Origin: Arthrobacter sp. MSA 4-2
GTDB taxonomy: Bacteria; Actinomycetota; Actinomycetes; Actinomycetales; Micrococcaceae
Direction of reading: 5' to 3'
Assembly (NCBI RefSeq): GCF_016405885.1
Contig: NZ_JAEKGC010000008.1
Coordinates: 124,001-188,000, forward strand
Length of the DNA stretch: 64,000 nucleotides
Shown: in pieces, positions 54,802 through 63,880 of the stretch
Layout: each line of letters begins with the position of its first letter
Numbering within the stretch: position 1 is the first letter of the stretch
Notes under the pieces: generated by a model
The model's input: only the letters and a program-made list of their open reading frames with translations
Told to the model about the DNA's origin: nothing
Databases searched by the model: none
Program-made: the position numbers and the translations under genes

Positions 54802-54992
54802 TGCGTTTCGCGGTCTCACTCCAAGGGTGCTCCAAGGGTGTGGACAGGGTTCGAACAAGGGTTAGGCAAGGGTGCTCCACTGGGGCGAGCTCGCTTTCAT
54901 AGTGCGACGGTGGTTCTGCCGGCATCGACCGTGTGCTGGCTGGCCCCGTGCAAGGCGTCCTTGTGAAGCCTCGCGCACTCAATAGGAAGGCG

Positions 54993-56195
54993 ATGACAGT
55001 GACTGTCACATCTCAACACACCACAATCCGGCCATTTGAGTTCGAATTCTCTGATGCGGAACTCGAGGACCTGCGCAGGCGCATTAAGGCTACGCGATGG
55101 CCCGACAAGGAAACCGTTTCGGACCAGTCTCAGGGACCGCAACTCGCGACGATGCAGGCGGTTGCGCGCTATTGGTCGTCAGAATATGACTGGCGCAAGA
55201 TCGAGGCGAGACTGAAGGCATTGCCTCACTTCGTCACCGAGATCGATGGGCTGGACATCCACTTTGTGCACGTGCGGTCCAAGCATGAGGATGCCCTGCC
55301 GCTCATCATCACGCACGGCTGGCCGGGCTCGGTCATGGAGCAACTAAAGATCATCGAACCACTGACCGATCCAACCTCGTATGGCGGAAACGCCTCCGAC
55401 GCCTTCCACGTCGTGATTGCTACGATGCCCGGTTACGGGTTCGGGGGTAAACCGACCGAGAAGGGCTGGGGGCCCGAGCGCATTGCACCCGCCTGGGTCG
55501 AACTGATGAGGCGCCTTGGTTACACGAAGTATGTGGCTCAGGGCGGGGACTGGGGAACCCTCGTCACGGAGCTCATGGGTGCGCTGGCCCCTCCGGAACT
55601 CGCCGGAATTCATGTCAACCTGCCGGGTGTCGTTCCGCCGGATATTCACCAGGCAGTCGCGCAGGGCAACCCGCTGCCGGAAGGCACGTCGCTCTCGGAC
55701 GAGGAGGCGAGCGCGGTTGAGCAGCTGCGATTCGTGTTCAGCCACGTGTACTACGCCTTCCTCCAGGCAACTCGGCCGCAGGCGCTCATGGCGATCGCGG
55801 ATTCGCCTGTCGGATTGGCGGCGTTCCTGATGGACCACGACGCGGCGAGCCTGGCGATGATTTCCCGGTCGTTCGCGGGAGAAGCCGAGGGTCTCACGCG
55901 AGACGATTTCCTCGACAACACCACGTACTTCTGGTTGACGAACTCAGGACTTTCCGCGGGTCGTCTCTACGCCGAGAACACGGTCGGGTTCTTCACTCCC
56001 AAGGGAGTCAAAGTCCCGACTGCTGTGACCGTCTTCCCCAACGAAATCTACATCGCTCCGCGGAGTTGGGCAGAAAAGGCCTATCCCAACCTCATCCACT
56101 ACAACAAGGTCTCCAAGGGCGGTCACTTCGCCGCCTGGGAGCAGCCCGAAATCTTCGTGGATGAAGTACGAACCTGCTTCCGGTCGCTGCGCTAA
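54993..56195 (+). CDS. Epoxide hydrolase with EHN domain
   Basis: This 400-residue protein has the N-terminal epoxide hydrolase domain (FEFEFSDAELEDLRRRIKAT) and the alpha/beta hydrolase core. The oxyanion segment is HGWPGSVMEQ, the nucleophile Asp lies in QGGDWGTLV, the lid contributes Tyr residues, and the catalytic His is in KGGHFAAWEQPE near the end. ATG 54993 has a good AGGAAGG site. It hydrolyses epoxides to diols, typically in detoxification or terpene/aromatic metabolism. Confidence 0.92.
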   Translation: MTVTVTSQHTTIRPFEFEFSDAELEDLRRRIKATRWPDKETVSDQSQGPQLATMQAVARYWSSEYDWRKIEARLKALPHFVTEIDGLDIHFVHVRSKHEDALPLIITHGWPGSVMEQLKIIEPLTDPTSYGGNASDAFHVVIATMPGYGFGGKPTEKGWGPERIAPAWVELMRRLGYTKYVAQGGDWGTLVTELMGALAPPELAGIHVNLPGVVPPDIHQAVAQGNPLPEGTSLSDEEASAVEQLRFVFSHVYYAFLQATRPQALMAIADSPVGLAAFLMDHDAASLAMISRSFAGEAEGLTRDDFLDNTTYFWLTNSGLSAGRLYAENTVGFFTPKGVKVPTAVTVFPNEIYIAPRSWAEKAYPNLIHYNKVSKGGHFAAWEQPEIFVDEVRTCFRSLR

Positions 56196-56385
56196 CCGAT
56201 CATTTCGAGCGTGGCTACATGCCATCGCTCGCCCGGGCGACCGAGTGGCTCAATTCCGAACCGCTAGGTCGCCCGCGTTGCCGGGCCATGTCGTCCTAGG
56301 GATTCGTGGACGCATACCTGCATCAATTGGCGGCTCGTTATCGCCCGCGTAGTCGCACATCACCCACGAGAAGAGGAATGAGATC

Positions 56386-56739
56386 ATGGCACAGAGCTTC
56401 ACTGACAATCTTGCAGTTGCCCTCCAGCGTGTCGCTGATGAGCATGAGGCCTACCAAAAGGTACACGGACCCGACGCCCCGTGGCCTGACTCCGACTGGC
56501 CCCGATGGTACGCGGAGCGCCTGACCGCCTCGCTCGACGACGAGAGGGCCGAATTGGAAGGCATCCTGGAAACCGCTTTTCGCCACGCTGCTTCTGCCCA
56601 CGGAGTTCATGAGGAGTTCGTACTCAACGGTGTGCACGATGTCGAGTGGCCGGCATGGTACGCCGAGCAAATGACCGGTACGTTGGGCGCCAACGCGAGC
56701 CGGCTCGAACCGGGTATCAAGGCGTACCTCGCCCAATAA
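56386..56739 (+). CDS. Hypothetical protein with two WPxWYA repeats (copy A)
   Basis: This 117-residue acidic protein contains two related units: SDWPRWYAERLTASL in the first half and VEWPAWYAEQMTGTLGANA in the second. No family was recognised and no signal or membrane segment is seen. It starts MAQSFTDNLAVALQRVADEH. A paralogue of the same plan follows 174 bp downstream, so gene duplication came on top of an internal duplication. Confidence 0.75.
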   Translation: MAQSFTDNLAVALQRVADEHEAYQKVHGPDAPWPDSDWPRWYAERLTASLDDERAELEGILETAFRHAASAHGVHEEFVLNGVHDVEWPAWYAEQMTGTLGANASRLEPGIKAYLAQ

Positions 56740-56913
56740 CTTCTCGAATCGCCGGGGAGTCATCCTTCGTCGAGCACTACCGCACAACGAGCGCGGCCGT
56801 GTGGTCCTCGTAGGTTTCCGGACGTTGACCTGCATCGACCGGCGGCAAACGATCGCACACCAGGTCGCGGCACACAAGACAAGGGCAGGGCACACCAGCA
56901 AAGGATTGAGCAC

Positions 56914-57270
56914 ATGGCACAGAGCTTCACCGACCTCCTGACCGTTGCCCTCCTGCGCGTCTACGATGCGCATGCGGCCTATCAGAAGGAACACGGACCG
57001 GACGCCGAATGGCCGGACGCGGATTGGCCGCGGTGGTACGCGGAGCGCCTAACCGCTTCGCTGGGTAACGACAGGGCCGAACTGCAAGGCATCCTGCACA
57101 CTGCCCTCCGCTACGCCGGCGCCGCCCATCGCGCTTATTGGGAGTTCGAACTCAACAGTGTGCACGACATCGCGTGGCCGACATGGTACGCCCCGCACAT
57201 GACCCGCACGCTAGGCGCCAACGCGATCCGGCTCCAACCGGCTCTCATCGCGTTCCTCACTCAGGACTGA
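56914..57270 (+). CDS. Hypothetical protein with two WPxWYA repeats (copy B)
   Basis: This 118-residue paralogue of copy A keeps the start MAQSFTDLLTVALLRVYDAH and both repeats (ADWPRWYAERLTASL; IAWPTWYAPHMTRTLGANA). The two copies remain easily alignable along their full length, including the C-terminal RL-P-I-A-L segment. Its own AAAGGA ribosome site precedes ATG 56914. Function unknown; conservation of the aromatic repeats suggests a binding surface. Confidence 0.75.
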   Translation: MAQSFTDLLTVALLRVYDAHAAYQKEHGPDAEWPDADWPRWYAERLTASLGNDRAELQGILHTALRYAGAAHRAYWEFELNSVHDIAWPTWYAPHMTRTLGANAIRLQPALIAFLTQD

Positions 57271-57496
57271 TCATGAACAAGCGTGGGAACGTGCCATCGC
57301 TCGGCGGGGCGACGGGTCGTGACCGAGGTCACCGCCGGCGGCGCGTTTTGGCAGACAGTGGAGAGGAGCACCAGGACTATTCGGATAAGTATCCAGACCG
57401 TTACATTTTCCACTATGTCTGGCCGGGCTAGAAGCTGTACAGCAGGCACGGGACGGCCGCGGACGAAGGGGGACAGGAGCTTGAAAGGGTTAAGTT

Positions 57497-58552
57497 ATGA
57501 ACGCGACGCCGAAATCACCGGGCGGTAATCCCCTCGGCGGTCTCCTTCGCAAGATCGCGCACGGGCTGGAGGATGATGGGGCTGAGCTGCCGGACGAGGG
57601 GCGCCTTGCGCCTTTTGATGGTGCCACCGGTTGGCTGAACTCCGAGCCGTTGACACCCCAAGGGCTTCGCGGACGCGTCGTCCTTGTGAACTTCTGGACG
57701 TATACCTGTGTGAACTGGCTGCGGACGCTGCCGTATGTGCGGGCATGGGCATCCCAGTATGAGGAAGCGGGTTTGACCGTCGTGGGCGTGCACACGCCGG
57801 AGTTTGGCTTTGAGGGCGACTTGGACAACGTGGTCGCGCACACACGCAATCTCGGTGTCGAGTTCCCAGTCGCCGTCGACAGCGACTATCGGGTGTGGAG
57901 TGCGTTTGCGAACCGGTACTGGCCAGCGGTCTACATCGCAGATGCCGAGGGGCGCCTGCGGTATCACCACTTCGGCGAGGGCGAGTACGCGCGCATCGAG
58001 ACGGTGATCCAGCAGCTCCTGCTCGACGCCGGGGCACGGGACGTCGACCTGGGCCTGGTGTCAGTCGAGCCGCGCGGACTCGAGGTCGCTGCCGACTGGC
58101 AGTCGCTGCGGTCACCAGAAACCTACCTGGGATACGCACAGAGCAGCGGCTTCGTCTCGGAGGGAGTGGCGGCCGACAAGCCCTACGAGTACACCGCAGC
58201 TTCCTCGTTGCCGCTCAACTCCTGGGACCTGAGGGGCAATTGGAGGGTGGCCCGGCACGCGGCAGCCTCGAACTCCACCGGTGCGCGGATCGCCTTCACG
58301 TTCCATGCCCGTGACCTCAACCTCGTCATGGGCCCACTGGTAAGGGGCGCGGAGATTCACTTCGTCGTTTCCCTCGATGGCCGTATCGTTGGGGACGCCC
58401 ACGGTACGGACGTCGATGCCGATGGACGGGGGACCATTCGCGATCAGAACGCCTACCAACTTATTCGCCAGTCCGGGCAGATCAGCAATCGCCGCTTCGA
58501 GATCGAGTTCCTCGAGGCCGGAGCGGAAGCGTACTGCTTTACGTTTGGCTGA
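57497..58552 (+). CDS. Thioredoxin-like (DipZ C-terminal type) protein
   Basis: This 351-residue protein has a redoxin fold near residues 40-175: VVLVNFWTYTCVNWLRTLPY with the active-site region TCVNW, then GVHTPEFGFEGDLDNV and YWPAVYIADAEGR. Beyond it is a beta-rich C-terminal domain (TFHARDLNLVMGPLVRG) like that of DipZ/CcdA-linked proteins. The second Cys of the usual CxxC is Trp, so ordinary dithiol exchange is not possible. No signal peptide is obvious. It is a single gene behind the hypothetical pair. Confidence 0.83.
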   Translation: MNATPKSPGGNPLGGLLRKIAHGLEDDGAELPDEGRLAPFDGATGWLNSEPLTPQGLRGRVVLVNFWTYTCVNWLRTLPYVRAWASQYEEAGLTVVGVHTPEFGFEGDLDNVVAHTRNLGVEFPVAVDSDYRVWSAFANRYWPAVYIADAEGRLRYHHFGEGEYARIETVIQQLLLDAGARDVDLGLVSVEPRGLEVAADWQSLRSPETYLGYAQSSGFVSEGVAADKPYEYTAASSLPLNSWDLRGNWRVARHAAASNSTGARIAFTFHARDLNLVMGPLVRGAEIHFVVSLDGRIVGDAHGTDVDADGRGTIRDQNAYQLIRQSGQISNRRFEIEFLEAGAEAYCFTFG

Positions 58553-58889
58553 CGCTGACCGCAGCATCCATGCGGAACACTTGGCAGCTACGTGTTGTCC
58601 TCATCGAAATTCATTTCCTTGGAGGGGGCAGGTTCGGACCAGGCGTCCGCCCATCCACACAAGCGCTCCGATCAGGAGGTTGTCCGGAACGGCTCGATCA
58701 GACCGCATGATTCAGGGCTCAATGAGCAGAACGGAGTTGGCTATGGGCCTGCTTGACCGGGTCTGAGGAACTAGGCATGAAGCCCGAGCTCCTCCCAACC
58801 GAAGCCTCAGGTTCTTTTCGACTCAATATCAGCCCAATCGTTGATGCGGCCCGGCCGCCGAGCCCAGTAGGCGAGTCGTTGGCAGCGGT
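58553..58889. other. Gene-free stretch
   Basis: No supported frame lies between the convergent thioredoxin-like and membrane-protein genes. It may hold their terminators, but no strong hairpin was spotted. Confidence 0.4.
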
Positions 58890-59432
58890 TCAGCTCGCGC
58901 GCGCCGTTCCTGCAGGGACGGCATATCGTTCCTCCTTCGTAAGTGCGGCGAAGACCGCACTCACGACGGCGCCATACACGATGTGCGCGGACAGATCGTC
59001 GCGAAGCGTCCGTGCGTCGTAGGCCCAGATCGGCTTGTACACCTTCGCCAACGGGAGCACGACGTAGCCGGACAGCCAAGCTACAGGAGCGAGGGTGACC
59101 CGCCTCACCCACGGGTGTATGGACGTCAGACTTGCCACCGCACCGTACTGCCCGCCCCATCCCACACCTGTCGCCCAGTGCATGATGTTGGTCGTAGCGC
59201 GAGCCCACTCAGGTGGCGGTTCGTGCCCCGTGGCCAGTTGTAACGCCTTCCGCCCGAGCTGCCCCGGAGCGGAGGCATTTTCCCAACTCGTGACGTCGCT
59301 GGCAAACTCCCAGCGCCAGATCCCGGACTTGCCGCCGCTGCGGCGGTACCGCCCATAGAGCACCAAATCCATCGCCGCAGTGCCGAGTGCGCCGGCCAGC
59401 AAGCCGACACCCACGTTTCTCACCAATCTCAT
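58890..59432 (-). CDS. Conserved membrane-associated protein, function unknown
   Basis: This 180-residue protein has an N-terminal hydrophobic segment (GVGLLAGALGTAAMDLVL) and others near the middle and end (APVAWLSGYVVLPLAKVY, IVYGAVVSAVFAAL). The pattern resembles YagU-like (DUF1440) membrane proteins, but this is not certain. ATG 59432 (MRLVRNVGVG) follows a GGGAGG site, so a longer upstream frame was discarded. No operon partner. Confidence 0.7.
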   Translation of the reverse strand: MRLVRNVGVGLLAGALGTAAMDLVLYGRYRRSGGKSGIWRWEFASDVTSWENASAPGQLGRKALQLATGHEPPPEWARATTNIMHWATGVGWGGQYGAVASLTSIHPWVRRVTLAPVAWLSGYVVLPLAKVYKPIWAYDARTLRDDLSAHIVYGAVVSAVFAALTKEERYAVPAGTARAS

Positions 59433-59512
59433 GGTTCTGCCTCCCTTACCGCCTGCACCATGAAGGCCGGTACCAGTCGGGGCAACTCTCGTCTGCAACG
59501 CCGTTCCAGGAC

Positions 59513-59880
59513 TCAAGCACGCAGTATGAGACGGCCGCTCGTCGCATCGCGGTCGCGGAGTAGCGACGGACGCGTACGACGTCGTGTGGTCGTCGATGAC
59601 GGACCGCGCCGAACAAGTCCGACTTTATCCGGGCCGTGCCTCGAATAATAGGCAAAGTTGCAGGCCAGTGCGTCGCGCCAGAAGCAACCGACCTCCCCGG
59701 GACCGGCGCCGGCCAGCGAGCTGAAGAACGGGCAACCGGCGAGGAAGCTGCCCCCGGCTGCAGGATGCACAACTCGTTACCGTCGGGATCGGCGAGGACC
59801 ACGTGCTCGGCATCCGGTCCCTGGTCGACATCCAGGTGCCGTGCGCCCACCTCAGGCGCTCGATCGACCGAGGACGCCTG
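59513..59880 (-). pseudogene. Frameshifted VOC/glyoxalase-like gene
   Basis: Two minus-strand frames carry pieces of a two-domain VOC protein. ARHLDVDQGPDAEHVVLADP, then DGNELCILQPG, match the end of one domain. After a frame change near 59,760, GGSFLAGCPFFSSLAG and GEVGCFWRDALACNFAYYS match the start of the next. Both ends are missing. The upstream end runs into repeat R3 at about 59,880-59,917, as if the gene had been cut there. Confidence 0.65.
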
Positions 59881-59916
59881 TTCGTGGATGGACGTCGGTT
59901 TCAGATCGGGATGCAT

Positions 59917-60400
59917 CTGGTTCGAGTCCCACTTCGGGCACATCTTTCCCCTAGTCAGAAGCTTTTTTGCTCTCTGACTGAGGACAGCCGGCCCAATTCT
60001 GCGGTCCGGGCGCCGGTTCTGGTGGCTGTCTTGGAGTTCTCCTAGGGGCTGGGTGCCTCCTTTCTCGCGAAGCCCGGGTTGAGCGTTCTTACTACTTCAT
60101 GGAGGAGCAGCGGGGTAGCTGCATGACCGTGGTAGAGGGTTTTTCACCTGATCATCCTCCCCTACGAGAACGTCCGGCGAAGCAGGCACCTGAAGTTAGG
60201 GACTCATGAGCAGCATCACCGCGATCAGGTCTGGGTTGCGGCGACCTTCGGTTTGCTCCCTGTAGGCCACAACGACACGGAAGGCGGCCACGTGGCATCC
60301 GGGGCCCGACTCTCAGGCTGTGGCACATGGCGATTAGCTGTCGCCAGTTGCGACTGGTCAGGAGTCAAGCAAAGTGGGGCAGTCCCGATCGCCCATCTCT
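59917..60400 (+). repeat. Dispersed repeat copy R3 (5'-truncated)
   Basis: It begins directly at the tRNA-3'-like core (GGTTCGAGTCCCACTTCGGG, 59919-59938, then CACA) and continues through the shared tail, including ACTACTTCATGGAGGAGCAG (about 60,090-60,110) and the CAGCATCACCGC and GACACGGAAGGCGGCC blocks. The palindromic first half seen in R1, R2 and R4 is absent and replaced by the broken VOC gene. Confidence 0.78.
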
Positions 60401-60456
60401 CCCGCGTCCCACCGTACGACCTCCTCGGGTGGCCTCTGGCCTGGGTGGCGTCCTCG

Positions 60457-60858
60457 CTACAGTGCCGCCGCAACCAAGGCGATCAGGGGGGCCACACCCT
60501 GACCGAGCGCACCCCCGATCCCCTTGCCTTTCGGCCTGCCCATCGACATCCGGTCGGCGATGAACAACACAATGCCGGAGAGCACCATAAACCAGCAGAT
60601 ATAGATTACGAAGGCGCGGCCGACGGGTTCATCACCCGTGGCCCATAGGACGACGCCCACGATAATACCGAGGGCGAGAAACAGGTTATAGAAACCGACA
60701 CCGAAGGCCCACAACCGGACGGCGGGAACATCCGCGGTGGCCAGCAGGAAGATCCGGTGATGCACTCCTTCGCGCTCGAACAGCAGGGCCTCCCAAACGA
60801 ACACGACGAGGTGAATCACTGCAGCGATCAGGGCGAAAGTCCAGACGATGGCCGTCAT
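60457..60858 (-). CDS. DUF1304 membrane protein
   Basis: This 133-residue four-helix membrane protein of the DUF1304 family has the early HLVVFVWEALLFE segment, AVRLWAFGVGFYNLFLALG in the second helix region and FVIYICWFMVLSGIVLF later. The biochemical role of the family is unknown. Its ATG overlaps the cupin stop (ATGA at 60855-60858), so the two are translationally coupled. Confidence 0.88.
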   Translation of the reverse strand: MTAIVWTFALIAAVIHLVVFVWEALLFEREGVHHRIFLLATADVPAVRLWAFGVGFYNLFLALGIIVGVVLWATGDEPVGRAFVIYICWFMVLSGIVLFIADRMSMGRPKGKGIGGALGQGVAPLIALVAAAL

Positions 60859-61310
60859 GGCATTCCCTCCACCGACACAGGGTGCCGGGCAAGAACTGCC
60901 TGAAGCTCAGCGGCGGCGTCCTGCATGGATCGTCCATGGGGCACCATGGCATCGATGTCGGCGTGGAACCGGCCCATCAGTCCTGTCAGGCTCACGACAA
61001 GGAATGTGATGGACGGCGTGAGCACAGTGAAGGTGTGGGGGGCGTTGGGAGGGATTGCAATGGAACACCCTGGACCCAGGTCGTAGCCTTCGTCGCCTAT
61101 CTGGACGATCATCCTGCCGTGCAGCGCATAGTAGGTTTTGTGCCAGTCGGTGCGGTGCAGCGGTGTCGCGGGACCGCGCTGCGCTGTCACTTCGAACAGC
61201 TCGTATTGATCGGCGGTGTTCTTGGCGCTGACCTTGACTGTCAGCACCGCGTCCGGGGCGGCGAGTTCGACGCCGACGCCGGCCGGGGTGTATTGGACCG
61301 TGTTTTCCAT
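60855..61310 (-). CDS. Cupin-domain protein
   Basis: This 151-residue single cupin starts at ATG 61310 (MENTVQYTPAGVGVEL). It has motif 1 around PLHRTDWHKTYYALHGRM and motif 2 around GPGCSIAIPPNAPHTFTV. The first His is in place and the Glu position is replaced, so metal binding may be altered. It leads the DUF1304 gene by overlap and is divergent from the LuxR-type regulator at 61399, its likely controller. Confidence 0.82.
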   Translation of the reverse strand: MENTVQYTPAGVGVELAAPDAVLTVKVSAKNTADQYELFEVTAQRGPATPLHRTDWHKTYYALHGRMIVQIGDEGYDLGPGCSIAIPPNAPHTFTVLTPSITFLVVSLTGLMGRFHADIDAMVPHGRSMQDAAAELQAVLARHPVSVEGMP

Positions 61311-61398
61311 ACGGCCCACGCTAGGTGCGGCTCTTCGCGGCGGTCGATCCCAGAATTGTGGGGATGTGGGGAGGGCGCGGCGGTGCCATACTCTTTGT

Positions 61399-62475
61399 GT
61401 GTGGGACGATCGCGCTTCCCGCCTCCGCCGGGAGATCATTCAGCTCGCTGCCGCCGGGTTTGGTGTCAGCGAACTCCACGCCGCGGCGATTGAGCTGGTG
61501 AGCCGGACGGTCAGCACCGAGCTGACCTGCTGGGCCAGCATCGACCCGGAGACCCAGGTCATCAGCTCGATGGTCAGCGGCGAGAATCGGATTCCCATCG
61601 AGTACGAGCCGCGGCTGGCCGAAGCTGAGTACTCGATGGATGAACCGCATACTTTCGCCGCCCTCGCTCGCCGGGGGATCACCCTCGCCAGACTCTCCGA
61701 CCTAGCGGCCGATGATCGGTGGCGCAGCACCAGACTCCATAGCATTTGGCGGCCGCTGGGAATGGACGAAGAACTCCGAGTCATGTTCAGAACCGACGGG
61801 GTGTGTTGGGGTGCGGCGGGCTTGGTCCGGTCAGGAATAGAATTCACGGCGCGGGAGGTGGAATTCCTGGCGGCAATTGCGCCGGCCATCGGATCCGCCA
61901 CCCGGCTCGCGGTGCGCTCGGAGGCGAAGGGCGGTACGGGGCGGGGTCGTCCAGCCTTGGTGATTATCGCAGCGGATGGCCGGCTCGTGGGGGTGACCCC
62001 TGACGCGCGGGACTGGCAGGAGCGGCTCGACGCAATCGCTCCCGGTCGATTCCAGGTCATGATGCAGGTTATGGCATCAGGCTCGCATGCTGCGGAGGCG
62101 GGGTACTTCAGGGCCCGGCTGCGCGACGCCGACGGGCGGTGGGCAGTCCTCCAGGCCAGCACCCTCATTGGCGGGGAGGAGGATCAGGTGGCGGTGGCTA
62201 TTGAGCCGGTGACAGGCGACCAGTTGGTGGGGCTGCTGCTGCTGGCCTATGACTTGAGTGCCCGGGAACGGGAGATCTGCCGTGAGGTGATCGGCGGATA
62301 TTCCACAGCGGAGATTGCCAGCCACCTGTTCATATCAGTCCACACTGTGCAAGATCATCTCAAGTCGGTATTCGCGAAGGTGGGCGTCCGCAGCCGTGGT
62401 GAGCTCGTAGCTCGCTTGCGGCCTGGCAATCCGGATGGTTACGCCACCACCGACCTGCAGTTCGCTCGGCTCTGA
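61399..62475 (+). CDS. GAF-LuxR transcriptional regulator
   Basis: This 358-residue regulator has an N-terminal GAF-like sensory region (STELTCWASIDPETQVISSM) and a C-terminal LuxR HTH (SAREREICREVIGGYSTAEI, then ISVHTVQDHLKSVFAKV). The GTG at 61399 begins just before the conserved helix (DRASRLRREIIQLAAAGF); the reading frame is open further upstream but is not protein-like. With 88 bp to the divergent cupin gene, it probably controls the cupin/DUF1304 pair. The ligand is unknown. Confidence 0.85.
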   Translation: MWDDRASRLRREIIQLAAAGFGVSELHAAAIELVSRTVSTELTCWASIDPETQVISSMVSGENRIPIEYEPRLAEAEYSMDEPHTFAALARRGITLARLSDLAADDRWRSTRLHSIWRPLGMDEELRVMFRTDGVCWGAAGLVRSGIEFTAREVEFLAAIAPAIGSATRLAVRSEAKGGTGRGRPALVIIAADGRLVGVTPDARDWQERLDAIAPGRFQVMMQVMASGSHAAEAGYFRARLRDADGRWAVLQASTLIGGEEDQVAVAIEPVTGDQLVGLLLLAYDLSAREREICREVIGGYSTAEIASHLFISVHTVQDHLKSVFAKVGVRSRGELVARLRPGNPDGYATTDLQFARL

Positions 62476-62821
62476 CTGTCGCCTCCGCGTCTCGACGGAA
62501 GGCGCGACCGGTTGTGCTGGGTCAGGATGTTGGTTACAGCATGGCTGAGTGAAAATCTCAGGCCCCGCCACATCGGTTGCTGGTGAACGACCTCGTCCTC
62601 GAGCGCGTTTCACCCCTGCCGCCGACGTCGGTCAGTGCTGTGAGCGCGGCGGTTGCACCATGCTTGGAAAGACGGGGCTGCCGCCCCTTGTTAGCCCCAA
62701 GGGAGGGGCCTACACTCGGCCTACAACCCCGTTGGGGAGAACTCCAGAACCCTTCACTCATCGGATGAACTGGGCGTGCGAATGGGTTTCTGTTCTGGCC
62801 CGAGCAGAATAGGAACGAACC
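62476..62821. other. Gene-free stretch
   Basis: No supported coding frame between the LuxR-type regulator and the GYD gene. The GYD promoter should be here. Confidence 0.4.
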
Positions 62822-63142
62822 ATGACCAAGTATCTGTTCCAAGGGAATTATGTGGGTGATGGCATCAAGGGTCTGATGCAGGAGGGCGGGTCCAAGCGCC
62901 GGGACGCGGTCGTTAACGCTTTGAAGTCCGTGGGGGGATCACTGGAGTGTTTCTACTACGCATTCGGCGAAACGGATGTCCTCGGGGTCCTCGATATACC
63001 CGATCAAGCGAGCGCAGTGTCACTGTCATTGATGATCAATTCCAGCGGCGCCGTGAATCTGCGCCTCACACCCCTCATGACGCCTGAGGATCTCGACGCA
63101 GCAGCAAGCAAAACGCCGTCGTATCGGGCGCCCGGCCAGTAG
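62822..63142 (+). CDS. GYD-domain protein
   Basis: This 106-residue protein has the GYD family layout: YLFQGNYVGDGIKGLMQEGG at the start, ALKSVGGSLECFYYAFGETD in the middle, and ALSLMINSSG-like then LTPLMTPEDLDAA near the end. The role of these small alpha/beta dimers is not established. It is a single gene just upstream of repeat R4 and starts at ATG 62822. Confidence 0.87.
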   Translation: MTKYLFQGNYVGDGIKGLMQEGGSKRRDAVVNALKSVGGSLECFYYAFGETDVLGVLDIPDQASAVSLSLMINSSGAVNLRLTPLMTPEDLDAAASKTPSYRAPGQ

Positions 63143-63409
63143 CAGGTTCGGGCAGCGTCATAACGCAGTTCGCCCAGGGGCATCTGCCGAGCCAGGCAGA
63201 TGGACGACGTCAGCCCTACTAAGACCGAAGCTGCGCTTTCGAAGGCAATCGCTCATAACGCGCCCGCCTTCATTGCCGCGGCGCTAGCCGCCTGGTTTAA
63301 CGCGGCCGGCGTCAACATAGCGTTTACATGTCCGCGTCGCCGTGGCCGAACGGGGAAGCATCGAGGCCCGTCGGCGTAGGGGAGGGCCTCTGACCGGGAG
63401 AGGTGGGGG
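63143..63409. other. Short gene-free stretch
   Basis: Nothing recognised between the GYD gene and repeat R4. Confidence 0.4.
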
Positions 63410-63880
63410 GTGTGGACATTGTCCACACTCTGGGTCTCGGACTGGGCCGTACCGGTACCGGACTGGTCCGGACTGCGGATATATTGGGGGAGCGGCGGAG
63501 ATCCAAGGGGCGGAGTCCGGTTCGAGTCCCACTTCGGGCACAAGTTTTCCCAAGTCAGCGGTTCGGGTGCATGACTTTGACGAAAGTTTCTTGACCTTGT
63601 CATCCTGCTCAAGCGGCTCGGGCGAGGCAGCCGCCGAGAGTCAAAGACTCATGAGCACCATCGCCTCAAGCGGACTTAGGGTGCGGCGACCTCCGTTTGT
63701 TCGCTAGCGGCTGCAGAGACACAGAGAACCGCCACGTGGCATCCGAGGGCCGACCCGTGGGCCCCGTCATATGGCCATAGCCTCAGCTCGCTCCGTCTGG
63801 CTGGGAGTCAAGCACACCCGGGGAGGCCCCTGTCCATGGACGGTGGAACCGTGGCGTTGACGGTACGGACCTCCTTAGAT
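63410..63880 (+). repeat. Dispersed repeat copy R4
   Basis: Palindrome GTGTGGAC-ATT-GTCCACAC (63410-63428), then GGGCCGTACCGGTACCGGAC, the tRNA-3'-like core at 63516-63542 and part of the shared tail: GCATGACTTTGACGAAAG, a GAGCACCATCGCC block and a GACACAGAGAACCGCCACG block. About 150 bp of the R1/R2 tail, including ACTACTTCATGG, is deleted here. The repeat's right boundary is diffuse and may run to the window end. Confidence 0.75.

Noticed and set aside
54996-55025. TGTCACA near the epoxide hydrolase start
   Set aside because: It lies inside the coding start and no GTC follows at the 16-nt spacing.
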